From the NCBI RefSeq assembly GCF_047496725.1, contig NC_132975.1, forward strand, positions 4,392,501-4,456,500: a DNA stretch of 64,000 bases, read 5' to 3'. This document shows positions 33,874 to 54,764 of the stretch, piece after piece; positions within the stretch are counted from its first letter, which is position 1, and every line of letters begins with the position of its first letter. This DNA comes from Anoplolepis gracilipes (taxonomy: Eukaryota; Arthropoda; Insecta; Hymenoptera; Formicidae). The translations under genes and the position numbers were made by a program. The notes below the pieces were generated by a model, which saw only the letters and a program-made list of their open reading frames with translations, did no database searches and was not told where the DNA came from.

Positions 33874-33913
33874 GCGCTGATGAAGACCTGAATAATCGAG
33901 TCGAAACGTTCGT
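33874..33913 (+). ncRNA. Hammerhead-ribozyme-like motif with intact core, PLE at 31770
   Basis: GCG, CTGATGA, A, stem-loop GAC...GTC, then GAAACGTTCGT. Both invariant core blocks are intact. Stem I is GCG/CGT with one wobble, stem III is AC/GT, and the cleavage triplet is GTT. One unpaired A separates the core from stem II. Confidence 0.68.
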
Positions 33914-33937
33914 TATATTTATTTGAATTTTTGCAAC

Positions 33938-34165
33938 TTCCCGGTGCGGCTTGCCGGCAGCTTCCCGGCGGCTCGGTCCGGTGCCCTTGGCTTCCCTGGA
34001 CCCCATGGTCGAGTCCGACCCTCCAGCTCCGTAATCGGGGCTCCGATGTTCCATATATCGGAAGTGGCCATCCCCTTGATCGTTCCTTTTCGGTCCTTCG
34101 CTCTCGGTACAATCCTGCGGATTTGAACCCTTTAACGGCAACCGATGTTCCCGCCGATTCGTTAA
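33938..34165 (-). repeat. Dispersed repeat, copy B, with conserved open frame
   Basis: Matches 30154-30370 from GCAACTTCCCGG to the AACGGCAACCGATGTT block. It begins about 25 bases after the PLE ribozyme-like motif, which suggests the PLE inserted at or was truncated against it. The minus-strand frame is 90 codons (34141-33869). Confidence 0.5.
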
Positions 34166-34914
34166 TTATTAATTAGAAAGATAATCGTAATTATGATTAT
34201 TAATTAATTTAAATTAATCTGATTTATGTCGTGTTTGGTCTCATTTTAATCGCAAAAATCTCATTAATCCATTAAAATTATTTTCAAATCAATAAAATGC
34301 GAAATAAAAAAATTTTATTTTCTGCAGAAAGATGAAATATGATACGAAAGACTGGAGATAAAGGAAAGCTCGCGAACGAGACCTCGGAACTGTCTTTGAT
34401 GTTGACCATTCCGCTTACTCCTTACTCGTTCTCTCTCTTGCTTTCGACGACTCACCAGTCTCGCGGAGATCTTATCTGATCTATAATATAAACATCTTAT
34501 AAAATAAAAATTGAAACTTTTATTTCGCATTTCATTTGTTTGAAAATAATTATAAATAATTATGAATTAGTGAGATTTTTGCGATTAAAATGAAACCAAA
34601 CATGACATAAATCGGATTATTTTTAATTAATATGTAATCAAAATTTACTTGTTCTTGACGCGCTCTCGCTTTTCACGATACCGGGGACCTTCTTTTAGCT
34701 CTAATGCTTTTTAGCTATATAAATTAAAATGCTTGTCAAGTAAAAATTAAAACTTTTATTTTTTATTTTATTTTTTTTTTTTAAATATATAATGAGAATA
34801 ATTAATGAGAGTTTTACGATTATGACATCAAACACGATATAATTCAGACAATTTTTACTTAAACAAGTAAAAAATTATTTTTCTCTAATTAAAAAAATTA
34901 TGTATATATATATG
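34166..34914. repeat. Foldback repeat, diverged relative of the centre of 35822-37758
   Basis: ATTTATGTCGTGTTTGGTC near 34224 is inverted at ACCAAACATGACATAAATCG near 34595. Between them is GATACGAAAGACTGGAGATA, also present at 36694. 34640-34870 looks like a further partial copy. No gene. Confidence 0.6.
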
Positions 34915-34916
34915 TG

Positions 34917-34972
<56 letters not shown>

Positions 34973-34980
34973 TGTGTGTG
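34915..34980. repeat. GTGC/GT microsatellite at the left edge of the tandem duplication
   Basis: (GTGC)n followed by (GT)n. Immediately to its right the sequence becomes identical to that after the microsatellite at 44233-44498. Confidence 0.95.
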
Positions 34981-35821
34981 TGTATGTGTATTTATACATG
35001 CACGAATATGTATACAAGCAATTATGTTCATCGCGCGATTGCTTATATGGCTACATAAAAATGTTTCAATAATAATATATAACATGTTATTCGTAGTATA
35101 TAAAAATATTGCACGCAATTACGCAATAACTAATAAAATATATTAATTATTTCATATATATGAAATTTCTTATCTATAATTGATAGATATAGCACGGACT
35201 TGAACCAAACGATAAGTTTACCATCATTGTCGAAAAGTGGATGTAGCAAGGACATAAACCAAATGAGAAGTCTTACCGACAGTATCGAAAAGTGGATGTG
35301 GCTAAGTGTTTCCAATTCCTAAAAGTGGATGCAATGGCGCTGCTGCACAACATGTAGAAAGCGTTTTACGAAAAACGCCGGCATGGGCGCTCTCAGGTTT
35401 CTCTCTGGTTTTGTACATACTTTTCGGTGTTATGTATTTTGCCGGAGTTAGCGGTTTAGTTATATATAGAAGTCTGTGCATAAGACTTAAACCATAAGCG
35501 AATGGACCAATCATGGCTGAGACCTTAAGCAGCCATTTTAAAACGTCAGCAGTGTTGAAAATTTCATATGGTTGAAATTGTTACGTCTTAAGGTCGGGAA
35601 ATATGGTAATAATAATGTTTTAAATTTTAAATTAAAAAAATAACACGTATCCTTCGTTATCGATCACACAGACCATGGACCACGGACTAAGGAAAATACT
35701 TATACCGGATGCCGAATGCCGGATGATGCATTTGCATAAAAGACTTAAAGCATAAGCGAATGGACCAATCACGGTCGAGACCTTAAGCAGCCATTTTAAG
35801 GGTCTTAGCAGAATGGCTACC

Positions 35822-37171
35822 TTATAGCAGAGAGAAGAATGAGAGGGGTCATGCCCTCGTTTTTTAGGGAACGCTTTTTCTCCGCCGTACAGTGGCGCTA
35901 ACTGGATCCATAATTGAGTTTTCGGAACTACGTGGCTGGATCCACTTTCCACAGTGTCACGATAAAACGACCGATTGGTTCGAGTCCGTGCTAGATCCAC
36001 AAATTGTGGTTCGTGTCCGTGCTAGATCCATAACTGTGGAGCTCTAAAATACGAAACATATAATAGATTTATTAATATGTTTTATTAGATATTATTAGCT
36101 GCGTGATCTTTTTCCACTTTAGCATATATTATGAAGTAATATATACGTATATATAGAATGAAAATGCATATTTTATTTCACATAAAATTTAATGTTCTAA
36201 TAATTTCAATAAAAAAGTATTTTAATAAAATATATATGTGTATATTACTTCAATAAATATTACCAAAACGAAAAACAAGATTATACGCAATAATGTTTCG
36301 TACTTTATTATTAAGTGATGTATATGTGTACTAATAAACTGACACAATATATATATATATATATATATACATATATATAGATATATATATATATAAAATT
36401 TTATAATAGGAAATAAAATGAAATAACTTTTATTTAATATTTTGTTAAAAGTAATTATTGGATTAGCAAGACATTTGCGCTTAAAATGACACTGATATAC
36501 ATATAAGACGTAAGCACAACATAAATGAGATAATTTTGAATTAGATTAACCATACATATTAATTAAACATATTCCGATTTATGTCATGTTTGATGTCCTT
36601 TTAATCGTAAAAATCTCATTAATTCATTAAAATTATTTACAAGTCGATAAAATGCGAAATGTTAAAATTTTATTTTCTATGCTAAGATGAAATACGATAC
36701 GAAAGACCGGAGATAAAGGAAGGCTCGCGAGCGAGGTTTCGGAACTCTCTTTGATGTTGGCCGTCTCGCTTGCTCCTTACTCGTTCTCTCTCTCTCGCTT
36801 TCCTCGAGCTCCCGCATCGAAGGTTTTTAAAGAGCTCGCTTATCTATAAAATGTAAACATGCAATAAAATGAAAATTAAAAGTTTTATTTCGCATTTTAT
36901 CAACTTGTAAATAATTTTAATGAATTAATGAGATTTTTACGATTAAAAGGACACCAAACATGACATAAATCGGATTATGTTTAATTAATATGTATGGTTA
37001 ATCTAATTCAAAATTATCTCATTTATGTTGTGCTTATGTCTTATATGTATATCAGTGTCATTTTAAGCGCAAATGTCTTGCTAATCCAATAATTACTTTT
37101 AACAAAATATTAAATAAAAGTTATTTCATTTTATTTCCTATTATAAAATTTTATATATATATATATCTATA

Positions 37172-37239
<68 letters not shown>

Positions 37240-37758
37240 GTCAGTTTATTAGTACACATACATCACTTAATAATAAAGTACGAAACATTATTGCGTATAA
37301 TCTTGTTTTTCGTTTTGGTAATATTTATTGAAGTAATATACACATATATATTTTATTAAAATACTTTTTTATTGAAATTATTAGAACATTAAATTTTATG
37401 TGAAATAAAATATGCATTTTAATTCTATATATACGTATATATTACTTCATAATATATGCTAAAGTGAAAAAAGATCACGCAGCTAATAATATCTAATAAA
37501 ACATATTAATAAATCTATTATATATTTCGTACTTTAGAGATCCACAGTTATGGATCTAGCACGGATACGAACCACAATTTGTGGATCTAGCACGGACTCG
37601 AACCAATCGGTCGTTTTATCGTGGCACTGGAAAGTGGATCCAGCCACGTAGTTCCGAAAACTCAATTGTGGATCCAGTTAGCGCCACTGTACGGCGGTGA
37701 AAAAGCGTTCCCTAAAAAACGAGGGCATAACCCCTCTCATTCTTCTCTCTGCTTATAG
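35822..37758. repeat. 1.9-kb inverted repeat
   Basis: Left arm about 35822-36665, right arm about 36890-37758, spacer of about 220 bases. The outer part contains CAGTGGCGCTAACTGGATCC with its inverse near 37680. A (TA)n tract sits in each arm at about 36350 and 37200, much longer on the right. The spacer resembles 34310-34510. Confidence 0.85.
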
Positions 37759-37796
37759 TCTTAAAACATGTTTTATGGTTTAAGCTTGAAGTCTTA

Positions 37797-37934
37797 TGGG
37801 TCATCTACAATGGCCGTAGAACGTAAGGTCGCAAGCAAATTGACCAATGACAGTCAAGCATTTTCGAAAATGCTTGATTGTCATTGGTCAATTTGCTTGC
37901 GACCTTACGTTCTACGGCCATTCTAGATGACCCA
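37797..37934. repeat. Harbinger-type MITE, TTA target duplication
   Basis: TTA at 37794-37796 and 37935-37937 flank 138 bases. It starts TGGGTCATCTACAATGGCCG and is almost fully palindromic (arms of about 65 bases around TTTTCGAAAA). Confidence 0.8.
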
Positions 37935-37935
37935 T

Positions 37936-38131
37936 TAAAGTAACGCATAATACTGTCTTATGTTTTAATGTTTTAATGGAAATACGAAAGCGGCAAGGAA
38001 TAAGGTATGTATAAAATCGCAATAATTATATTCAGTTTACTGTATTGCGTTTTTATACATACCTTATTCCTTGCCGCTTTCGTATTTCCATTAAAACATT
38101 AAAACATAAGACAGTATTGTGCGTTACTTTA
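37936..38131. repeat. 196-bp hairpin between MITEs
   Basis: TAAAGTAACGCATAATACTG and CAGTATTGTGCGTTACTTTA form the ends. Arms of about 90 bases meet near 38025. It is followed by the right half only (about 38138-38208) of the MITE at 37797. Confidence 0.75.
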
Positions 38132-38211
38132 GCATATTCGAAAATGCTTGACTGTCATTGGTCAATTTGCTTGCGACCTTACGTTCTACGGCCATTGTAG
38201 ATGACCCATTA

Positions 38212-38350
38212 GGCCGGGTCTACAATAGCTGTAGTAAGCCTTAAGTCGTAAAAAATAAACCAATCATATTCATTATTCTTCTCTAAAATCAATTATAATT
38301 GGTTAATTTCTTACAGCTTAAGGCTTACTGCATCTATTGTAGACCCGGCC
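38212..38350. repeat. Second Harbinger-type MITE, TTA target duplication
   Basis: TTA at 38209-38211 and 38351-38353 flank 139 bases with ends GGCCGGGTCTACAATAG and CTATTGTAGACCCGGCC. The sub-terminal parts are inverted too (AAGCCTTAAG and CTTAAGGCTT). Confidence 0.85.
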
Positions 38351-38353
38351 TTA

Positions 38354-40013
38354 TGCGTTACACAAAAGTCTGTGCTGCGGCCCTAAGTTTTTTTGTGTGT
38401 TTTTGACCTTAAGGCTCCCGAGTAGTTCCCGAGAAACTCTGAGTTGACGTTGGCGACAACCAACCATAGGTATGGTAAGAAATAGGAATAAGAATCTTGT
38501 CATTATGCTCTCTTTTTTATCTGGCAATGTCTGAATTATTCTCTCTCTTTTTGTCTCGCATTGATGTTTGAAAGTGACGTTTTGACAGCCAAATTATTCT
38601 TGTGTGCCATTTTTAAATAAAAAGGTATTTTATAAAATTTATTTTATAAAACTTTATTTTAATAAAACAACACTATAGATCGCTTCAGTACATTTGTAAA
38701 ATTGTTCGAAAACTAGCTTAGCAAGAAATACTATGTGGAGGGAACATTTTCCATTTCTTTAGACAGTTGCCAAACCGCTTTTCTCCCATGTAAGTAGGCT
38801 TATTTTGACACTCATTTTACGGCTATTTATCAACTGTTAAGAGAAAAGCTTAGTTTTCTGACAATTGTACAAGTGTGTTAAAGCGATCTGTAGTCTTGGT
38901 TCATCGAAATATCTTTTTATTTAAAAACGACATGCAAGAATTCTCAAAATATTATTTCTCGCTTATGACGTCACGATTCCAAAAATGGCCGCGGTAACTA
39001 TACTAGGGAGCCTTAATAAATAATCATTATTAATAAAAAATTCTAGTTTTTGTTAATGATAATGAAAATAAATACATGGCATTTTAATCGGATTTTTAAG
39101 ACTGTTCAGGATTTTTAACATTCTCTCTCCTCGCCTCTCTTCTTCTCTTGCCTTCATTATTTCCTCTTTTTTCTGTCTGCATATGTGCGTGCATGCGCGC
39201 GTACACTTTATTAAAAATATAAAGCAAACTGTTTCTTTTTTTTATTTTCTTATGCATATTTTGCTTAAACATTTTCACATTTCGTAAATTTAAACTTATC
39301 AAAGACATAAATGCGATAAAACTCTGTGACAGCAATGTTAAAAATTGCTGCAGACACTATATATAAACTATTTTTTTTACACAATACAATAAATCCACTA
39401 TTTTTAATGTCAAAATTTTTTATTCAATATATATTCAATATTTTATTCAATATCCTAATTAACATAATTCATATTCGACAATATATATATAGATTAACAA
39501 AACTGCGAAAAGCTATGTTTTTGATCGTCCCTTATTACAGAGAAATTCAATCCCATGTATCCGACATTTATAGCGATAATAAATATTACAACAGTTGTGA
39601 TTGCAGTTCACAATTATTAATCTACCATGTACATCTCTTTCCTCTTCTTTCATCTTTTTCTCTATTTTCTTGAAAATAAAGTCTTTGACACTTTTTTATA
39701 AATACATATATTTTATCGAATACGAATTGATATACAAAAAAAACAAATTAGTTTAAATTTAATGCAAAAAAATGACTTTTACGTGTAATATACTAATTGT
39801 TGTAGAGTAATCAATAAATGATGAATTTATCGATATGCTAACAAAGTTTAATCTTTAAGTCTTGGGATGCAGATATACACGCTATATGTATCGACCCTTG
39901 GAAAATGTAATGTCTTAAATTTTTTCTTTTTAATTTAAAAATTTTTATTTTATTTTATTATAAGTGATAATTATATGTTAATTTATATAAATTATGTTAA
40001 ATATACTTGATTG

Positions 40014-40056
<43 letters not shown>

Positions 40057-40102
40057 TTATTATACATATATACATATATATATTATATATATTATATATA
40101 TA
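38354..40102. other. Duplicated AT-rich sequence without recognised gene
   Basis: No splice-consistent coding sequence was recognised. Frames of up to 115 codons are unlike known proteins and are AT-composition artefacts in my judgement. It is repeated at about 47863-49611. It probably lies beyond the 3' end of the zinc-finger gene in this copy. Confidence 0.4.
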
Positions 40103-40194
40103 CCCGGGAAAAAAAGTCCATATAAAATTGGCCATATATGGATTTTGTCAATATCTGAGCATGTCTTGCCAAATATAGTTATATATGATTATTA

Positions 40195-40249
<55 letters not shown>

Positions 40250-40343
40250 TTTATTTAATTATCATATTATCATATATAACTATATTTGGCAAGATATGCT
40301 CAGATATTGACAAAGTCTATATATGGCCAACTTTTTTCCCGGG
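40103..40343. repeat. CCCGGG MITE with (AT)n loop
   Basis: TA flanks CCCGGGAAAAAAAGTCCATA and the inverse end GGCCAACTTTTTTCCCGGG. The arms of about 95 bases enclose an (AT)n loop. The loop is about 11 bases longer in the second copy (49612-49863). Confidence 0.8.
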
Positions 40344-43339
40344 TACGCACGCACGCACGCACGCACGCACACTACCTTCCATAAGTTTGGAAGCATCCTA
40401 TATTTTACAGATAAACAGTTGTACGGTAGTGATCTATGCAGGTTTGATATAAATATATCATACGACAAATATTTCCATCTAAGACACTTGTAACACTTTT
40501 ACATGTAGTAAATATATCTGTAATTAATTAATTACATTTTCGTAAGCCGGAGCGCTCGAAGTTGAATTTTGCGTGCTAATCTGTTATAGCACATTTTCTG
40601 CTATAATTGGTACAGCATGTATTAGATGTAGTGGTGCCTGTAATGTGTGCGCAAAATTATAACTACACGTCAGAGTGATAAGAAGTCATTTGTAAATGCA
40701 ATTTAAGTTTTTGTAAAATTGATAAAATTAATCACAATCACTGAAAATGACCCCGACGCGCCAGATTCCGTATGAATTACGACTCAAGATAATTAATATA
40801 ATTAGTAAATAAACATTTACAAACAAAAATAAATCGATTTTATCATGTATTTTTTTTTATATTAAAAATTTTTATAGTGTTTCCAAACTTATGGAGGGTA
40901 TTGTACATATTTAAAATACATATAGTAGTTTTTAACACAAATGCTTTTTAAATTAACTTTGTTGAGTTAACCATTCCTTAAAATATAAGTCTGTCATTAC
41001 CTTAAATTACTTTTCCTTCATCAATTTTATATATGTTAAAAATGGAGATTCAACGTGAAATATGTTAACTTTTGTGATTGCTTATTTAAAAATTTTTAGA
41101 TTTTATTTTTAATAGAGAAAGGGAGGAAGGGAAGGAGGGAGGGAGGGAGGGACGAGAGAGAGAGGGGGGGGGTAGGAGAGGGGAGGAGGAGAGAGAGAGA
41201 GAGAGAGTGTGTGTGTGTGTGTAGGGTCTACAAATAATTAACAAAGTTAGAAAAAAGTATACATTATCTTATCTTGTACATTGTTTCATATCTTATTTAA
41301 CATAATATAAAGCTTATAGATTTATCTAGATTAATAGATATAATATTTGTAAAATATATAACTCATCATTAATGTACTGAAAAACATATAAAATCTGTTC
41401 CTTCTAACTACTACTATATTTTTTCCAATATTAGATTTTAAAATAAAAGAAGATACACCTGTACAGAAAAATTCAAAATTTCAAGATGGGCAGAAGCGAA
41501 GGAAGGGAGGATGAGGAAAAGAGGAGAAAAGAGGAGAAAAAAAAGTGCAAAACATATATTGATCCTATTATTAGAATTATATTTTTTAGTTGTGTTTTTT
41601 GCACTTAAAGACGAATAAATATGCAATAGTTATATTCAAAAGAAAAATACAGCTAAAAGAAATAGATCCTGTTTCTAATGAATATATATAAGGACTTTTA
41701 TAATTACATTAGATATACACAAGTTTCTTTAGCTATATTTTCTTGCATTTTTTTATTTAAATGAAATAAGTATATACTTACATATAGACATAGGAAAAAG
41801 AAGAAAATAGAGGAAAATGTAGTGTGATAGTAATAATAATTATAGTAATAGTAAAAAATATAGTGTGACTAACAATGATAATAATAGTAATAACACTAAT
41901 AATAATAAAATGATATTGCCTCACATGTCCAATTGTTGATAGACTCAGAGACTACATTTGACAAGCCAAAATTAAAATAGTTATAATGTGAATATGGTAA
42001 GATAATAATAATAAATTTTATACTCGAAAAAGGCAAAAGTTGAAAAATGCAGATAAAAAGAACAGACTGATAGTTTGTTAAAAAGAAGTGTGCAATATTC
42101 ACAAAGAATGATACAAAGATAATGTGATATAGAATGACTTATTTAATACATAACACGCATACATGGCTTGCGACAAACACATACACACATCGCACGCGCG
42201 CATACATACACGCATGTACAAATGCACGAATACATTTTACTTTTTCACCGATTTATACAAAATAGTTTACATACTGTGCTATTCTACAAAACTAAACGTT
42301 TTCGAGAGTCTCTATTTTTTATTTTTCGCATCTTATAGTCTTCGATTTCTAATTTTTATCTTCATGTTAAGCTTTGTCTCGTCTTCTCATTTACAACTTA
42401 CAAATCTTCTAGCATATTTTTCTATTTTCTACAATTTCTTCAATTCTTTTCTTTTATGTATCAAGTATTTTTTTGTAACATAAATATTTATATGAATCTC
42501 CTTTCTTTTTTGCACTTTAGAATCTTCAATTTAAAAAAATTTTTTTTTATCAGAGTTTTTGTCTTCTCTTCCTTTCTTTGCATTTTATAATCTTTAATCT
42601 TACAAAATCTTATTTTTCTTGCAATATTTTACAACTTTCTTTTTAAAATTTCTGGTTTCTCACTGATATCATACATTAGACGTGAGGAATTATGTAAATT
42701 TTTTTCTTATAATATATGTCAGAATCAATTAATTTTTAGCAGTAACAATGAAGTCTTCAACTGATTTTTTCAATTATTTTTTGTTTTCAACATAAGTGTA
42801 TCATAAATTGCTCTGGCATTATTCTCATGAGAGAGGTTCAAACATAGACATGTCTATGGGTTCGAATGAAAATACTACCACAGAGTGTGTCTTATGTTAC
42901 ATCCTATAAATCTTGATAGGATCACTGAGGATATAAAAGTTAAAGATTCTTTTCGTAATTTTTTCTAAAAGTTAAAATCCTAGAACTTTTTAAAGTTTGA
43001 AGAAATCTGAAGAATTTAAAAAATCTTGCTTTAAATACAAAAAATATATATTAGAGTCTGTAAAAAAGAACCAGAACATTTTATAGATACTGCAGAATTT
43101 TTCAGTATAAGATTTCTCTATAAGATTTCTCCTATAAATAAGATATTCAGGCTAAAATAAAAATCTCAATATTTTTTGTAGCATTTCTTATGTATCTTTA
43201 TCATTATATCTGAAAAATTAAAAATTCAATCCAAGATTTGAAGATGTTAAATAGGATTTAAAGACTTAAATATTCAGGAATTTTTATGAGTACATTCAAT
43301 TCAAGATTCTATAGAATTTTATAGTAGAAAAAATTAAAT
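40344..43339. other. Duplicated AT-rich sequence; expected 3' non-coding region of the terminal exon copy
   Basis: Contains (ACGC)n at 40345-40370, a purine-rich (GGGA)n/(GA)n/(GT)n tract at about 41115-41222, and CT-rich stretches. No gene is supported. On the minus strand this is downstream of the exon stop at 43340. Confidence 0.4.
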
Positions 43340-43639
43340 CTAATTGTTATACACGATAGATGCAGTTGCAAGATTGACTTCGGCATTCGTGTCGGATAGA
43401 TCGGGCAAGGATAGCATCACCGGTATCATTTGAATCTTCCCCGTATCGTCCTGTCGTTGTAGATGCACTACAGCGGTACCAGATTGTAAAATATCATTCG
43501 TTATAATTTCATCTGTCATGATTTCAGGACTAGGCTCCATATTGTCAGCCGTAACTTCCTCTGTGTACACATTGGAATCTTCTATGTTCATAATCACTTC
43601 TGTAGCTTCTGATGCCTCTCTCGAAGTTTCTTCATATTC
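43340..43639 (-). pseudogene. Duplicate of the terminal exon of the zinc-finger gene
   Basis: Identical in protein to 52858-53157. A TTTTCTAG acceptor is followed by GAATATGAAGAA, then 99 codons and a stop. The acceptor and frame are intact, so it could still be spliced in phase 0 as an alternative last exon. It lies about 9.5 kb further downstream than the proximal copy. Whether it is used cannot be told from sequence. A dead by-product of the duplication is the simpler view. Confidence 0.8.
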
Positions 43640-43826
43640 CTAGAAAAGCAACAACATTATGAAATAATCTCGAAAGAAACAATATACAGGTGCTTTATTA
43701 TAATTGAAATCTAGAAATCAAAGGGTTTTAGAAAAAAATGTTTCAGACAAAAGTTGTTTGGTTCAAAGAAAAAAAAAAAATAAGGCTATATTTGACCTTA
43801 AAAAAGAATTCTAAAGTCGTTTGTAT

Positions 43827-44140
43827 TACCGACCAAAATCTAATTTAACGAAACAACATATTTGTTTATTATAAAAGTTTATAGTACATATAAAATAAGA
43901 TAGGTTTGCATTATGAATTGTATGTAACATGTTCACACTAGGAATTACATGAAGGAATATTTGTGAGCTTTTATAAATGAGCTTAGAAAAATAAAAACAT
44001 TTTGATTTGAATAGTGTTTCGAGACTTAGCATGAAAATACTTTATTTTATATAATTGTATATCGTATTATTATGTATAAATTTCTAAAATCTCGTGTTAA
44101 GCAAATATATTGTTACGTTAGGTTAGATTTCTGGTCAGTA
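43827..44140. repeat. MITE of the GAACTACCGACC family
   Basis: TACCGACCAAAATCTAATTT at the left and GGTTAGATTTCTGGTCAGTA at the right are inverted relatives of the ends at 26919-27508. The start of a second copy (44177-44232) is cut off by the microsatellite. The same pair is at 53345-53658 and 53695 onward. Confidence 0.65.
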
Positions 44141-44232
44141 AAACACAATAACTTTAGAAGCCGAAGTCATCTGTATTACCGAAAAAAATCTAATTAACAT
44201 AACAATATATTTTTAATATAAAAGTTTTGCAG

Positions 44233-54095
<9,863 letters not shown>

Positions 54096-54100
54096 ATGTA

Positions 54101-54496
54101 CAGGGTATCTCGTAAAGATTGACATTCGTGAGCAGGTAGAGCGCATTAAACTGAATAGAAAAGTCCTACCATTTTGCGGTTTTCGCAATAATTATTAAAA
54201 TATTAATTATAAATGCTCAGCGAATGAGCACGCGCTTTTCACGGCTAGACCATGGGCCGTACACTCTAGGTGTTCCAGCGGCGAAGTGTCACGCAGGTTA
54301 GGTTAGGTTACACAGCAACGAAAAGTATGGTTGTTTTTCGTTGACTACGTCTCACAGTCTAACTGCGCGAAACGCGCTCTCATTCGTCAATATTTTTTAA
54401 TTAATATTTCAATAAAAATGGTAAAGGACTTTTTTGTTCAGTTTAATGCGCTTTATCTGCTCACGAAAGTTAATTCAATCTTTACGGAACATCCTG
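54101..54496. repeat. Palindromic foldback element, CAGGGTATCTCG type
   Basis: Starts CAGGGTATCTCGTAAAGATT and ends AATCTTTACGGAACATCCTG, with TA flanks. Arms are related to 30707-31228. The centre carries AGGTTAGGTTAGGTTA, three telomere-type units. Confidence 0.8.
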
Positions 54497-54764
54497 TATA
54501 CACACACGCACGCACGCGCGCGCGCGCACTCACACACGCAAAATAGGATGCTGCTCTAGTAGGAATTGCATGACGAAATGTTTATGAACTTATAGAAGCC
54601 TAATAAAAATCATGAACTTTAACTTGAATTCAAATAGGAAAATATTGGTTCTAGACTTCTAAGTTCATTCTCCAAGTTAATTAATATTTCTTCACTCAAT
54701 TCCGAGTGTAGTATATTATTTCGTATGTATATAAACTGCAAAACTTTTATATAAAGCAAATATA

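Larger units (their letters stand above)
34981..44232. repeat. 9.5-kb direct tandem duplication, copy 1
   Basis: TGTATGTGTATTTATACATG at 34981 recurs at 44496 (offset 9515). The offset is 9509 from about 39 to 40 kb and 9518 from about 41.4 to 43.3 kb, changing only inside (AT)n and (G)n tracts. I noticed about three single-base differences by eye, near 35975, 38783 and 42765. Contents in order: a 1.9-kb inverted repeat, two TTA-type MITEs, a CCCGGG MITE, purine tracts, the last exon of the zinc-finger gene and a MITE. Short open frames here have no recognisable product. Confidence 0.95.

Noticed and set aside
38962..38975. TGACGTCA (CRE-like) site, also at about 48474
   Set aside because: One 8-base match per copy with no promoter or transcript start nearby; chance is sufficient.
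39096..39673. Frames of 79 and 115 codons repeated at 48605 and 48835
   Set aside because: They occur twice only because of the tandem duplication. Composition is AT-driven and no family motif is present.
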